From Dyella sp. BiH032 (GTDB taxonomy: Bacteria > Pseudomonadota > Gammaproteobacteria > Xanthomonadales > Rhodanobacteraceae), in assembly GCF_031954525.1 (NCBI RefSeq), contig NZ_CP134867.1, positions 4,402,001-4,466,000 of the forward strand: a stretch of DNA of 64,000 nucleotides, given 5' to 3'. Within the stretch, counting starts at the first letter, position 1. Each line of letters starts with the position of its first letter. The notes below the pieces were generated by a model that did not search any database, was not told the DNA's origin, and worked only from the letters and a program-made list of their open reading frames with translations. This document shows, one piece after another, positions 11,433 through 20,052 of the stretch. The position numbers and the translations under genes are program-made.

Positions 11433-12911
11433 TCATCCCAGTTGTTTCCGTCGCGCGATCACGCGCTTCAGCATCGCGTTCACCGCCGCGGCCTGCTCCG
11501 ACAGTTCCAGCGGCGCCACCAATGGGTTGACCGGTTGCGGAAACAGGAAGGTGCGGATACGCCGGCCCAGCATGGACTCCGGCCCCACGATCGTCCTGGC
11601 GCAGCGCCGGAACAGCGGTACGCGCAAGGCCGAGCGAACCAGCGGGCGCGCCGCGCGGGCGCCGCGCGCCACCAGCGGACGGCCCGTCCGCCATACCCAG
11701 CGCACGCCCTTCGCGGCAGTGAGTTTCACCGAGCGCACCGGTGCGGTCAGGCGCCACGAGGTGCTGTGCAGCGTCTCGTGCAGGCGTTGCTCCAGGGCCG
11801 CATGGGAGGAGCGCAAGGTCTCGATCTGCCGAAGCAAATCATGCTGGCGGTGCAGCAGGCTTTCGAGCTCGTCGCTGTTGCGCCGCTTGAAGCTGCTCAA
11901 GCGGCGCGCCACGTCCATGCGCATATCGTCGATTTCGCGCAGCAACCGGTCCCGCTCGGCACGATGCCCCGCCGCTTCGTCCACCAGCTTCGCCAGTTCC
12001 TGCGTATGCGCCGCCTGTGCGGACTGCAGCGCCTCGTGCAGGCTTTGATTGTCTTGTTCCATCGCCGCCAACCTGGAAACGCCATCGGCCTGCCACTGCT
12101 TGTAATGCTCATCCAGCACGGTCAAATGATTGGCAAGGCCAGCCACGGCATGCTGCGCCTCTGCCGCCTCGACTACGGCCTTGCGCAGGCGCACATGCGC
12201 CTCGTTGAGACCTTCATGCGCATCCTGCTCGCTCTTGCGCACGAAATCGTCGAAGACATTGGGCGGCAGGTCGAAGGCGCCAAGCAGCTCCGCGTGCTCT
12301 TGCGCCACGTAGTAGCGATTGAGCCCGTCGCGATAGGCCAGCCGGTAGGCGCGATCCGTCAGCAGGTGCTCCCATTCCTCGTGCACGCTGACTTGGCTGT
12401 TGGGCAAGGTGGCCTCGACCACCACGACCCAGGGCCGCACCCGCTCGAACGAACAGGAGGCCAGCACGCTGCGCTCGGCGCCTTCGCAATCGACCTTGAG
12501 GAAATGCACCTCGCCTGGCGCATGCTCGGCGAGCACCTCGTCGAGCGTGCGCGCAGGCACGCGATGGGCGATGACCTGATGGCCTTCGGCCCGGTGCCGC
12601 TCGGCGAACTCGCGGTCCCCCGTGGACAGACCGGTATCGGCGACCTCGAAGAGTTCGAGGAAACCGGCCTGCTCGGAGACCGCGATATTCAGATTCGTGT
12701 CGTGCGGGCGATCCTGCTCCAGCAGTTCGAACCAGTGGCGCACCGGCTCGACATTGATGCCGCGCCAGCCAAGCAGCGAGAATGCCTTGGTGACCGAGTC
12801 CTTGACCGGATGCTGGGCACCGACGTCCACATAGAAGCCATGGCGCACGTTCTTGAGCGCGCGATACAGCATGACGTCTTCGAAATTCTGCGCGTAGCTG
12901 ATGAAGGTCAT
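11433..12911 (-). CDS. FkbM-family methyltransferase fused to a long coiled coil (candidate chain terminator)
   Basis: A 492-residue protein. Residues 25-185 form an FkbM-type methyltransferase (VDVGAQHP at 28-35; LKVDCEGAE at 138-146). Residues 225-382 are strongly helical with heptad-like spacing and Glu/Gln/Lys-rich faces, a long coiled coil. After this comes SWRLTAPVR (385-393), a motif often seen after coiled coils in glycan-cluster proteins, and then a very basic C-terminal region of about 100 residues. Its ATG overlaps the wzt stop by 4 nt, and the polymerase candidate follows 10 nt later. The domain order and position match E. coli WbdD (methyltransferase, coiled-coil ruler, membrane and polymerase contacts), but no kinase domain is present and the methyltransferase family differs. 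Confidence 0.85.
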   Translation of the reverse strand: MTFISYAQNFEDVMLYRALKNVRHGFYVDVGAQHPVKDSVTKAFSLLGWRGINVEPVRHWFELLEQDRPHDTNLNIAVSEQAGFLELFEVADTGLSTGDREFAERHRAEGHQVIAHRVPARTLDEVLAEHAPGEVHFLKVDCEGAERSVLASCSFERVRPWVVVVEATLPNSQVSVHEEWEHLLTDRAYRLAYRDGLNRYYVAQEHAELLGAFDLPPNVFDDFVRKSEQDAHEGLNEAHVRLRKAVVEAAEAQHAVAGLANHLTVLDEHYKQWQADGVSRLAAMEQDNQSLHEALQSAQAAHTQELAKLVDEAAGHRAERDRLLREIDDMRMDVARRLSSFKRRNSDELESLLHRQHDLLRQIETLRSSHAALEQRLHETLHSTSWRLTAPVRSVKLTAAKGVRWVWRTGRPLVARGARAARPLVRSALRVPLFRRCARTIVGPESMLGRRIRTFLFPQPVNPLVAPLELSEQAAAVNAMLKRVIARRKQLG

Positions 12912-14137
12912 GGCTTCGGATCAACGGCAATCTGCGGGGGAAGCCAGGCACTGCCCACGAAATGCGGATGGGAGTGATTGGCCACGGTGAAGATCAGCGC
13001 CAGGTCGCGCCACTCGTAGTTGTCGACCAGGTGCGTATCGGTGCTGACCAGCGCGGTCGAGATCGAATAGCTGCCTGGCCCCAGATTCACGGCGAAGCGC
13101 GCGGCATAGCTGATCCGCTGTCCCTTGCGCGCGCCTTCCAGTACCTGCTTGGTGTGGTGCGTATTGGTGCCGAACATCGGCTGGCCCAGCCGGTCCTTGA
13201 TCATGTAGCCGAGCACCAGGCGCGGAATATCGGCGTTGAGGCGCACCTCGACCCGCAGCTCCACCTCCTGCCCGACATCGAGAAACTCGACCCGGTCGCC
13301 GTTGGCGGCATGCAGCTGGATCGACTCCACCACGGCTTCGAGCGTGCCGCTGACCGTCTGCATCTGCCCGCTTTCGAGCCGCTCGACCTTCATAGTGCTA
13401 TTTTCGCGCTCGGCGATCAGCGCGTTATAGGCATCCATGACTTCGACCGGATCGCCATCCTTCAGTACCTTGCCGGCCTGCAGCAGGATCGCGCGGTCGC
13501 ACATCGACTGGATGGCTGAGCTGTCGTGCGAGACGATCATCAGGCTGGTGCCCAGCTCGCGGTATTCCTTGATGCGCTTGAAGCATTTGTGCTGGAAGTA
13601 GGCATCGCCCACCGACAGCGCCTCGTCGACGATCAGGATGTCCGGCCGGAACGCGGTGGCCACGCTGAAAGCCACGCGCATCTGCATACCGCTGGAATAG
13701 GTGCGCACGTGCTCGTCGAAGTAATCGCCGATTTCCGCGAACGCCTCGATCTCGGGCATGGCCCGGTCGATCTGCTCCCTGGTGAAGCCCATCAGGCCAG
13801 CGGCGTGATAGACGTTCTGGCGGCCGGTCAGGTCCGGACTGAAGCCCATGCCCAGTTCGAGAATCGCCGCCACCCGTCCGTTCACCGACACGCTGCCCTC
13901 GGTCGGCATCAGCGTGCGCGTGATCAGCTTGAGCAAGGTGCTCTTGCCCGCGCCGTTCTGGCCGACGATGCCGATCGCCTCGCCGCGCAGGACCGCGAAG
14001 GAAATGCCCTTGACCACCCAATGCTCGCCGCGCGGGGTGACTTTCGCGCCGAACCAGGAGGCGAAGCGCTTCAATTCGCTGCCGTAGTCGCGGAAGGCCT
14101 TGCCCAGCCCTTCTACCTTCAGTACGTGGTCACTCAT
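12908..14137 (-). CDS. wzt: Wzt, ABC transporter ATPase with C-terminal glycan-binding domain
   Basis: 409 residues. The ATPase half has Walker A GQNGAGKST at 59-67, the signature YSSGMQMR at 147-154, and Walker B ILIVDEAL at 167-174. The extra C-terminal part (about 255-409, with GYMIKDRLGQP and FGTNTHH) fits the Wzt_C domain that recognises the modified non-reducing end of O-polysaccharides before export. Wzt proteins of this long type go with chains ended by a cap such as methyl. The true start is ATG 14137, overlapping the wzm stop by 4 nt; the frame is open far upstream but that part reads into wzm. It powers Wzm at the inner membrane. Confidence 0.94.
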   Translation of the reverse strand: MSDHVLKVEGLGKAFRDYGSELKRFASWFGAKVTPRGEHWVVKGISFAVLRGEAIGIVGQNGAGKSTLLKLITRTLMPTEGSVSVNGRVAAILELGMGFSPDLTGRQNVYHAAGLMGFTREQIDRAMPEIEAFAEIGDYFDEHVRTYSSGMQMRVAFSVATAFRPDILIVDEALSVGDAYFQHKCFKRIKEYRELGTSLMIVSHDSSAIQSMCDRAILLQAGKVLKDGDPVEVMDAYNALIAERENSTMKVERLESGQMQTVSGTLEAVVESIQLHAANGDRVEFLDVGQEVELRVEVRLNADIPRLVLGYMIKDRLGQPMFGTNTHHTKQVLEGARKGQRISYAARFAVNLGPGSYSISTALVSTDTHLVDNYEWRDLALIFTVANHSHPHFVGSAWLPPQIAVDPKP

Positions 14138-14928
14138 AGCACGTCGACCATCTCGGGGGCCGCCTTGCGGAACAGCACGAACGCCAGGCCGAGCAGGACC
14201 AGCGAACCGAGCGCGGTCCAGCCCAGCGCCACCAGATCCGGCGGGCGCCCGAACAGCATGACGTCCTGGAAACCGCCGACGATGTAGTACAGCGGGTTCA
14301 GCGCAATGATCTGGCCGAAACCGTGCGGCAGGATGCTGGGCATGTAGACGATCGGTGTCACCCAGAACCACAGTTGCAGCACCACCGCCATCACTTGGCC
14401 GACATCGCGCACAAACACGTTCAGCACGCCGAGCAGCAGCCCCAGGCCCAGCGAGAACGCCACGTTCACCGCCAGCAGCATCGGCAGCCACAGCAGCGCC
14501 AGTGTCGGCGGATGGCCGATGATGCCGAAAATCGCCACGGTGGCCACGAACAGCAAGAAGTTGCCGACCAGCGCGGTGCCCACGGCGACGAACGGCAAAC
14601 ATGCCTTGGGGAAGAAAATCTTCTTCATTAGGTTGCCGTTCTCAACGAACAGGTTGAGCGAGCGCTGCACGATTTCTACAAACAGCGACCAAGCCAGCAT
14701 GCCGGACATCAGATAAATAGGGTAGGCGTACTGATTGGTGACGCCTGGCAGCTTCGCGCCCATCACGCGGGACAGCACCAGCGAATAGATTGCCACCTGG
14801 GCTAGCGGCTGCAGGATCATCCACATCGCGCCCAGGCGACTGCGCGCGAAGCGCGCTTTCAGGTCGTTCTTGATTGAGGAGAGGATGAAGTGGCGGTAGC
14901 GCCAGACCGAGCGAAGCAGTTCGCTCAT
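14134..14928 (-). CDS. wzm: Wzm, ABC-2 type polysaccharide exporter permease
   Basis: A 264-residue inner-membrane protein with about six hydrophobic segments and the ABC-2 family pattern: a cytoplasmic N-terminus ending in RSRLGAMWMILQPL, then LFVEIVQRSLNLFVENGNLMKKIFFP, and PIVYMPSILP before LNPLYYIV. It forms the channel for undecaprenyl-linked polysaccharide together with Wzt. ATG 14928 is preceded by GGAGCGG. It lies 45 nt after the metB stop on the same strand, so the export operon may be co-transcribed with metB. Confidence 0.94.
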   Translation of the reverse strand: MSELLRSVWRYRHFILSSIKNDLKARFARSRLGAMWMILQPLAQVAIYSLVLSRVMGAKLPGVTNQYAYPIYLMSGMLAWSLFVEIVQRSLNLFVENGNLMKKIFFPKACLPFVAVGTALVGNFLLFVATVAIFGIIGHPPTLALLWLPMLLAVNVAFSLGLGLLLGVLNVFVRDVGQVMAVVLQLWFWVTPIVYMPSILPHGFGQIIALNPLYYIVGGFQDVMLFGRPPDLVALGWTALGSLVLLGLAFVLFRKAAPEMVDVL

Positions 14929-14973
14929 ATCATCCGCTCCTGGATGCTGTATTGGCGCACGGTATCGCTCCAG

Positions 14974-16143
14974 TCAGCGAGCGAGTGCATGCGCCAGTTC
15001 CGCCTTCAGATCCTCGACGTTTTCGACGCCGACGGACAGACGGATCAAGCCATCGGAAATACCGAGCCGCTTGCGCGTGGCCAGCGGGATGGAGGCGTGG
15101 GTCATGATACCGGGATGCTCGATTAGGCTTTCGACGCCGCCAAGGGATTCAGCCAGAGCAAAGATCTCGCAACGCTCCAGCATCCTGCGCGCCGCACGCA
15201 CGCCGCCCTTCACTTCCGCCGAAATGATACCGCCGAACCCGTCCATCTGGCGGCGCGCCAGCGCATGCTGCGGGTGGGACTTCAGGCCGGGATAGATCAC
15301 CTTGTCGATGGCCGGATGCTGTTCCAGCCACTTGGCGATATCCAACGCGGATTCGCAATGCGCTTTCATGCGCAGATGCAGGGTCTTAAGGCCGCGCATG
15401 GCTAGGAACGAATCGAACGGACCGGCCACCGCGCCCACCGAGTTCTGTAGGAAGGCCATGCGCTGGGCCATTTCGTCATTAGCGGCGACCACGAGGCCGC
15501 CGACCATGTCCGAGTGGCCGTTGAGGTACTTCGTTGCCGAATGCAACACCAAATCCGCACCGAATTCGATCGGACGCTGTAGCATCGGAGAGCAAAAGGT
15601 ATTGTCGACGACGAGGATCAGGCCATGCTTCTTGGCGAAGCTGGCCAGCTTCGCCAGGTCAACCAGCTTGAGCATTGGATTGGTCGGCGTCTCTGCCCAG
15701 ATCATCCGCGTGTTCGGCTTCAATGCAGCTTTGAGCGCGGCGGTGTCGTTGAGATCAACAAAGCTAAAATCCAGGCCCGCCGATTGGCGGCGCACTCGCT
15801 CGAACAGGCGATAGGTGCCGCCGTACAGATCGTCCATCGCGACGATGTGGCTGCCCGTCTCCAGCATGTCCAGCACCGTAGCCGCGCCAGCCAGACCGGA
15901 ACCGAACGCGAAACCGGCGATACCGCCTTCGAGATCCGCGACACAACGCTCATATGCCATGCGCGTAGGATTCTGCGTGCGCGAGTACTCATAACCCTTA
16001 TGCACGCCGGGACTGGCTTGCACATATGTCGACGTCGCGTAAATGGGCATCATAATCGCGCCGGTCGAAGGATCGGGCGCCTGGCCGGCGTGAATGGCTC
16101 GGGTACCAAGACCCATCCTGCTGGATTTCTTATTTGATTTCAT
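14974..16143 (-). CDS. metB: Cystathionine gamma-synthase/lyase family PLP enzyme
   Basis: A 389-residue Cys/Met-metabolism PLP enzyme with the cofactor lysine in SATKYLNGHSD, the N-terminal GTRAIHAGQAPD, and YEYSRTQNPTR. It acts in trans-sulfuration, joining or cleaving cystathionine; synthase and lyase cannot be separated by motifs alone. The start at ATG 16143 lacks a good ribosome site; ATG 16116 (MGLGTRAIHAG) is an alternative with an AGG too close. In Xanthomonas the variable LPS cluster begins beside metB, and here wzm follows it directly. A cystathionine beta-synthase lies at 22076-23446. Confidence 0.9.
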   Translation of the reverse strand: MKSNKKSSRMGLGTRAIHAGQAPDPSTGAIMMPIYATSTYVQASPGVHKGYEYSRTQNPTRMAYERCVADLEGGIAGFAFGSGLAGAATVLDMLETGSHIVAMDDLYGGTYRLFERVRRQSAGLDFSFVDLNDTAALKAALKPNTRMIWAETPTNPMLKLVDLAKLASFAKKHGLILVVDNTFCSPMLQRPIEFGADLVLHSATKYLNGHSDMVGGLVVAANDEMAQRMAFLQNSVGAVAGPFDSFLAMRGLKTLHLRMKAHCESALDIAKWLEQHPAIDKVIYPGLKSHPQHALARRQMDGFGGIISAEVKGGVRAARRMLERCEIFALAESLGGVESLIEHPGIMTHASIPLATRKRLGISDGLIRLSVGVENVEDLKAELAHALAR

Positions 16144-16205
16144 ATGGTTATATAAAAATCTGCGAGTCGACGGGCAGTCAGGGCAAAACCTGGGCAATCG
16201 TCCAT
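16140..16205 (-). CDS. Possible 21-codon leader ORF overlapping the metB start
   Basis: An ATG at 16205 opens a 21-codon frame whose TGA overlaps the metB ATG (ATATGA). AGGAGG lies 14 nt before this ATG, longer than ideal. The metB gene itself has no evident ribosome site, so translational coupling to a leader is a reasonable idea. It may also be chance; the peptide has no run of Met or Cys codons that would point to attenuation. Confidence 0.25.
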   Translation of the reverse strand: MDDCPGFALTARRLADFYITI

Positions 16206-16285
16206 AATAGCCTAGCTTTCCTCCTTTCCGCCTTGATTCGTCAAGCCTGAAGCAAGACCCAACGCCCTCCCCCTGTGTAACGCGC

Positions 16286-16300
16286 AATCCAAATTGGATT
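16286..16300. promoter_or_regulatory. Perfect inverted repeat in the metB/rfbB divergent region
   Basis: AATCCAA and TTGGATT form a 7-bp perfect inverted repeat with a 1-nt centre, 61 nt before rfbB. It is followed at once by GTCCATAAT; the same nonamer occurs at 16200-16208. One of these may be a -10 region and the palindrome an operator. The regulator is not known. Confidence 0.3.
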
Positions 16301-16360
16301 GTCCATAATGCTGAGTTCCATCTACAAGCCGACTGCCGGCGCCACCTCACCAGAGCGTAC

Positions 16361-17410
16361 ATGGCAACCATTCTTGTTACCGGCGGAGCCGGGTTCATTG
16401 GCGGCAACTTCGTCCTGCAAGCCGTCCATGCTGGCCACAAGGTCATCAATCTCGATAAGCTGACCTATGCAGGCAATCTCGCCACACTGTCCTCAGTGGC
16501 TAATCATCCAGGGCATCGCCTGGTCGAAGGCGACATTGGTGACCGCATATTGGTCGCCAGGCTACTGAAGGAGCATCAGCCGCAGGCGATCATCAACTTC
16601 GCTGCTGAATCCCATGTGGATCGTTCGATCGACGGTCCCGCCGCCTTCATCGAAACCAATGTTGTCGGCACGCTGGGCCTGCTCGAATGCGCACGCGACT
16701 ATTGGCGTGCTATGGGCGACACACCGCACGCCGCATCATTCCGGTTTCTTCACGTTTCTACTGACGAGGTATACGGCTCGCTCGGCGCCGAAGGACGCTT
16801 TCACGAAACGACGCCGTATGCGCCGAATTCGCCGTACTCCGCCTCGAAGGCGGCCTCGGACCATCTGGTGCGAGCTTTCCATCACACCTACGGATTGCCC
16901 ACGCTTACCACGAACTGCTCGAATAACTACGGGCCATATCAGTTCCCTGAAAAGTTGATCCCGCTGGTGATCCAGAAAGCGCTGAAGGGCGAGCTGCTAC
17001 CGGTATACGGCGATGGCCTAAACGTGCGCGACTGGTTGTTCGTGGAAGACCACTGCGAAGCGATCGCAAGGGTACTCGCGGGCGGTCGTCCTGGCGAAAC
17101 CTACAATGTCGGCGGCGACTCGGAACGCACCAATATCGATGTCGTGCGCACGATCTGCGAACTACTTGATGCACGCGTGCCGAAGGCAAAAGGAACCTAC
17201 GCGGATCAGATCACATTCGTTCGCGACCGCCCCGGGCATGATCGTCGGTATGCCATCGACGCATCCAAGCTTCGCGGCGAACTTGGATGGCAACCCAGAC
17301 ACGATTTCGTCACAGGCATGCGCCGCACCGTCGACTGGTACCTCGCCAACGAGGCATGGGTCGCCGGTATCCTCAACGGCAGTTATCGACTGGAGCGCCT
17401 CGGCCAATGA
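16361..17410 (+). CDS. rfbB: dTDP-glucose 4,6-dehydratase
   Basis: A 349-residue extended SDR with [10 protein letters not shown] at the N-terminus, STDEVYG, and the catalytic YSASKAASD, all typical of RmlB/RfbB. It makes dTDP-4-keto-6-deoxyglucose in dTDP-L-rhamnose synthesis. First gene of an rfbBACD run in which each gene overlaps the next by 4 nt. It is divergent from metB across a 217-bp gap. Confidence 0.96.
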   Translation: MATILVTGGAGFIGGNFVLQAVHAGHKVINLDKLTYAGNLATLSSVANHPGHRLVEGDIGDRILVARLLKEHQPQAIINFAAESHVDRSIDGPAAFIETNVVGTLGLLECARDYWRAMGDTPHAASFRFLHVSTDEVYGSLGAEGRFHETTPYAPNSPYSASKAASDHLVRAFHHTYGLPTLTTNCSNNYGPYQFPEKLIPLVIQKALKGELLPVYGDGLNVRDWLFVEDHCEAIARVLAGGRPGETYNVGGDSERTNIDVVRTICELLDARVPKAKGTYADQITFVRDRPGHDRRYAIDASKLRGELGWQPRHDFVTGMRRTVDWYLANEAWVAGILNGSYRLERLGQ

Positions 17411-18294
17411 CCCAAAGGAAAGGCATCATCCTTGCCGGTGGTTCAGGCACACGCCTTTATCCAATCACCCGTTCGGTGAGCAAGCAGCTCCTTCCGGTCT
17501 ACGACAAGCCGATGATCTATTACCCCCTGACCACGCTGATGCTGGCCGGGATTAGGGACATTCTGATCATCAACACGCCGCACGAGCAGAGCATGTTTCA
17601 GCGCCTGCTCGGTGATGGCTCGCAATGGGGTCTGCGGCTGGAGTACGTGGCACAGCCTTCGCCTGATGGTCTCGCCCAGGCCTTCATTCTTGGACGCAAT
17701 TTCCTCGATGGCGCGCCGAGCTGCCTGATCCTCGGCGATAACATCTTTCACGGCGAAGGTCTCACCGGACGCATGCTGCGCGCCAATGCGCGCAGGGAAG
17801 GCGCCACGGTATTCGGTTACTGGGTGCGTGATCCGGAACGCTATGGCGTAGCGGAGGTCGATGCCAGCGGCAAGGTCGTCGACATCGAGGAAAAACCCGC
17901 CAGGCCACGCTCCCACTACGCCATCACCGGCCTGTATTTCTACGACGGCACCGCTAGCGAGCGCGCTGCCGCACTGCGCCCTTCCGCCCGCGGTGAACTG
18001 GAAATCACCGATCTCAATCGGACCTATCTGCGTGATGGCGCGTTGCATCTCGAACAACTCGGACGCGGTTATGCCTGGCTCGATACCGGCACGCATGAGT
18101 CCATGGTCGAAGCCGGCAACTACATTCAGACGATCGAGAACCGCCAAGGCCTGAAAGTGGCCTGCCCAGAGGAGATCGCATTAATGCAGGGCTGGATCGA
18201 TGTGTCGCGCCTGCGCGAACTTGCCCAGCCGCTGGCCAAGACACAGTACGGCCAGTACCTTCTCCGACTCGCCGAACAGCATAGCAGCCGATGA
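17407..18294 (+). CDS. rfbA: Glucose-1-phosphate thymidylyltransferase
   Basis: 295 residues with [20 protein letters not shown], the RmlA nucleotide-binding signature, plus [12 protein letters not shown] and EKPARPRS. It makes dTDP-glucose, the substrate of rfbB. The start at ATG 17407 overlaps the rfbB stop (ATGA) and agrees with the family length; the frame is open upstream but that stretch lies inside rfbB. Glucose-1-P could come from the ManB/XanA mutase. Confidence 0.96.
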   Translation: MTQRKGIILAGGSGTRLYPITRSVSKQLLPVYDKPMIYYPLTTLMLAGIRDILIINTPHEQSMFQRLLGDGSQWGLRLEYVAQPSPDGLAQAFILGRNFLDGAPSCLILGDNIFHGEGLTGRMLRANARREGATVFGYWVRDPERYGVAEVDASGKVVDIEEKPARPRSHYAITGLYFYDGTASERAAALRPSARGELEITDLNRTYLRDGALHLEQLGRGYAWLDTGTHESMVEAGNYIQTIENRQGLKVACPEEIALMQGWIDVSRLRELAQPLAKTQYGQYLLRLAEQHSSR

Positions 18295-18848
18295 GACATA
18301 TCGACACACCACTGCCCGGAGTGGCCATCCTCGAACCAATAGTCCATGGCGACGACAGGGGTTTCTTCTTCGAGAGCTACAACCGCCAGACCTTCGTACA
18401 GCTCGGCATCGACGTTAATTTCGTGCAGAGCAACGTCTCGCGTTCCAAACGCGGCGTGCTGCGCGGCCTGCATTACCAGTGGCCGCGCCCGCAAGGCAAA
18501 CTGGTAAGCGTACTGGAAGGCGAGGTCTATGACGTGGCGGTCGATATCCGCCCGGATTCGCCCACCTTCCGCCAGCACACCGGCGCCATGCTTACCTCAG
18601 CCAACAAGCGGATGATGTGGATTCCGCCGGGTTATGCGCACGGCTTCTGCGTGCTCTCCGAGCATGCGCTGTTCGCCTACCAGTGTACTGAGCTGTACGA
18701 TCGCGCGGCGGATGCTTCGATCCGTTGGAACGATCCAGCCCTCATGATCGATTGGCCAGTGGCCTCGCCCGAGCTATCGAATAAGGATCTCGCAGCACCG
18801 CTCCTCGACGAAGTACCCCTCGAACGTCTGCCGGGCTATGCGCCGTGA
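18291..18848 (+). CDS. rfbC: dTDP-4-dehydrorhamnose 3,5-epimerase
   Basis: 185 residues with the RmlC cupin pattern: [28 protein letters not shown] with the catalytic His, and IPPGYAHGF. It epimerises the rfbB product at C3 and C5. Its ATG overlaps the rfbA stop by 4 nt. Confidence 0.96.
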   Translation: MRHIDTPLPGVAILEPIVHGDDRGFFFESYNRQTFVQLGIDVNFVQSNVSRSKRGVLRGLHYQWPRPQGKLVSVLEGEVYDVAVDIRPDSPTFRQHTGAMLTSANKRMMWIPPGYAHGFCVLSEHALFAYQCTELYDRAADASIRWNDPALMIDWPVASPELSNKDLAAPLLDEVPLERLPGYAP

Positions 18849-19747
18849 AGGTATTGCTGCTCGGGGGCAACGGGCAGTTGGGAACCCATCTTCGATACAC
18901 CCTGTCTCCGCTGCAGGGCGAGGTGGTGGTAGCTACGCGTACTGGCGATCAAGACACGCTGGCCTGCGATATCAATGACAGCAGCGCACTGCGTGCGCTA
19001 TTGCGTGCGCAGCGACCTCATCTGGTGATCAATGCCGCCGCGTATACCTCCGTCGACAAAGCCGAAACGGAAGCCGAGCACGCATTCGCTATCAATGGCG
19101 AAGTACCGGGCATCATCGGCGGCACAGTCGCTGCCTGGAATGGCGCGGTCGTGCATTACTCCACTGATTACGTCTTTGACGGCCATGCGCGCACTCCTTA
19201 CGCGGAGTTCGATGTCACCGCGCCGCTTGGTGTCTATGGCGCCAGCAAGCTCGCTGGTGAGCAGGCGCTGGCATCCAGCGGCGCAGACTATCTGATAATA
19301 CGCACCGCATGGGTATACAGCCTGCACGGCAGAAACTTCCTCACTACCATGCTGCGTCTGGCTAGCGAACGATCTCTACTGCGTGTCGTCGACGACCAAC
19401 AAGGTACACCGACCAGCGCGCGCTTTCTTGCACATGCTACGGCCCACATCGCGAATGTGTGGATGGCAAAGTCCAACCGGCGCAAGCTGAGTGGCGTCTA
19501 TCACCTGACCAACGATGGCAATACTACTTGGTGTCGTTTTACCCGCGCAATCATGGAAGAAGCCATCGCGCTCGGACGACTTGAGCGCACTCCTGCGATT
19601 GAAGCCATTAGCACATCAGACTATCCGACGCCGGCCCAGCGTCCGCTTTATTCTGTGCTGTCATGCGCTCGGATTAAGCAGGCATTTTGCCTTGACATCC
19701 CGTCGTGGCAAGACGAATTGCACACGGTGCTTGCTGAAACAAGTTAG
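18845..19747 (+). CDS. rfbD: dTDP-4-dehydrorhamnose reductase
   Basis: A 300-residue SDR with GGNGQLGTHL at the N-terminus, DYVFDG, and the YGASKLAGE active site, the RmlD pattern. It makes dTDP-L-rhamnose, the last step of the pathway. It starts with GTG at 18845 overlapping the rfbC stop (GTGA). No clear terminator follows in the 305-bp gap before glmS. Confidence 0.95.
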   Translation: MKVLLLGGNGQLGTHLRYTLSPLQGEVVVATRTGDQDTLACDINDSSALRALLRAQRPHLVINAAAYTSVDKAETEAEHAFAINGEVPGIIGGTVAAWNGAVVHYSTDYVFDGHARTPYAEFDVTAPLGVYGASKLAGEQALASSGADYLIIRTAWVYSLHGRNFLTTMLRLASERSLLRVVDDQQGTPTSARFLAHATAHIANVWMAKSNRRKLSGVYHLTNDGNTTWCRFTRAIMEEAIALGRLERTPAIEAISTSDYPTPAQRPLYSVLSCARIKQAFCLDIPSWQDELHTVLAETS

Positions 19748-20052
19748 CCTCACCTCCGAACATCCCGGCATTTCCGCATCACTGGAAGCAAATGTGGCGA
19801 CGCACTCACTCCGTGGGCACACCATCACATCCAGTTATGAAGTCTCGGCCAGATAGTTACCGCATTCGCATCCATTCACTCGCCAAGGGCTTGGCCCGTA
19901 CCATGGGTGGAAGAGTTGAAGTCAGCCGCAACATGAGCCTGCAGACATTCGAACTGCGGAGAAGTGTCATGACCAACACCGATGAGCTGTAGCACTTATC
20001 CGCGCTATTTAGCGGGTGTCGCCATGGGGCATGTGTCTAGGCCGACGACGCG
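19748..20052. other. Intergenic region between convergent rfbD and glmS
   Basis: About 305 bp between the rfbD stop and the glmS stop. A 66-codon frame (19792-19992) is open but has no ribosome site and no recognisable sequence. A CGCTA/TAGCG repeat near 20008-20019 has only a 2-nt loop and no T tract. No terminator or RNA gene could be recognised. Confidence 0.4.

Noticed and set aside
14891..14902. GGCGGTAGCGCC resembling the ops element (GGCGGTAG) of RfaH-controlled operons
   Set aside because: It lies inside the wzm coding sequence on the strand opposite to transcription, and no JUMPstart-like context is present.
19792..19992. 66-codon frame between rfbD and glmS
   Set aside because: No ribosome site, no known motif, and start choice is arbitrary; kept only as a note in the gap description.
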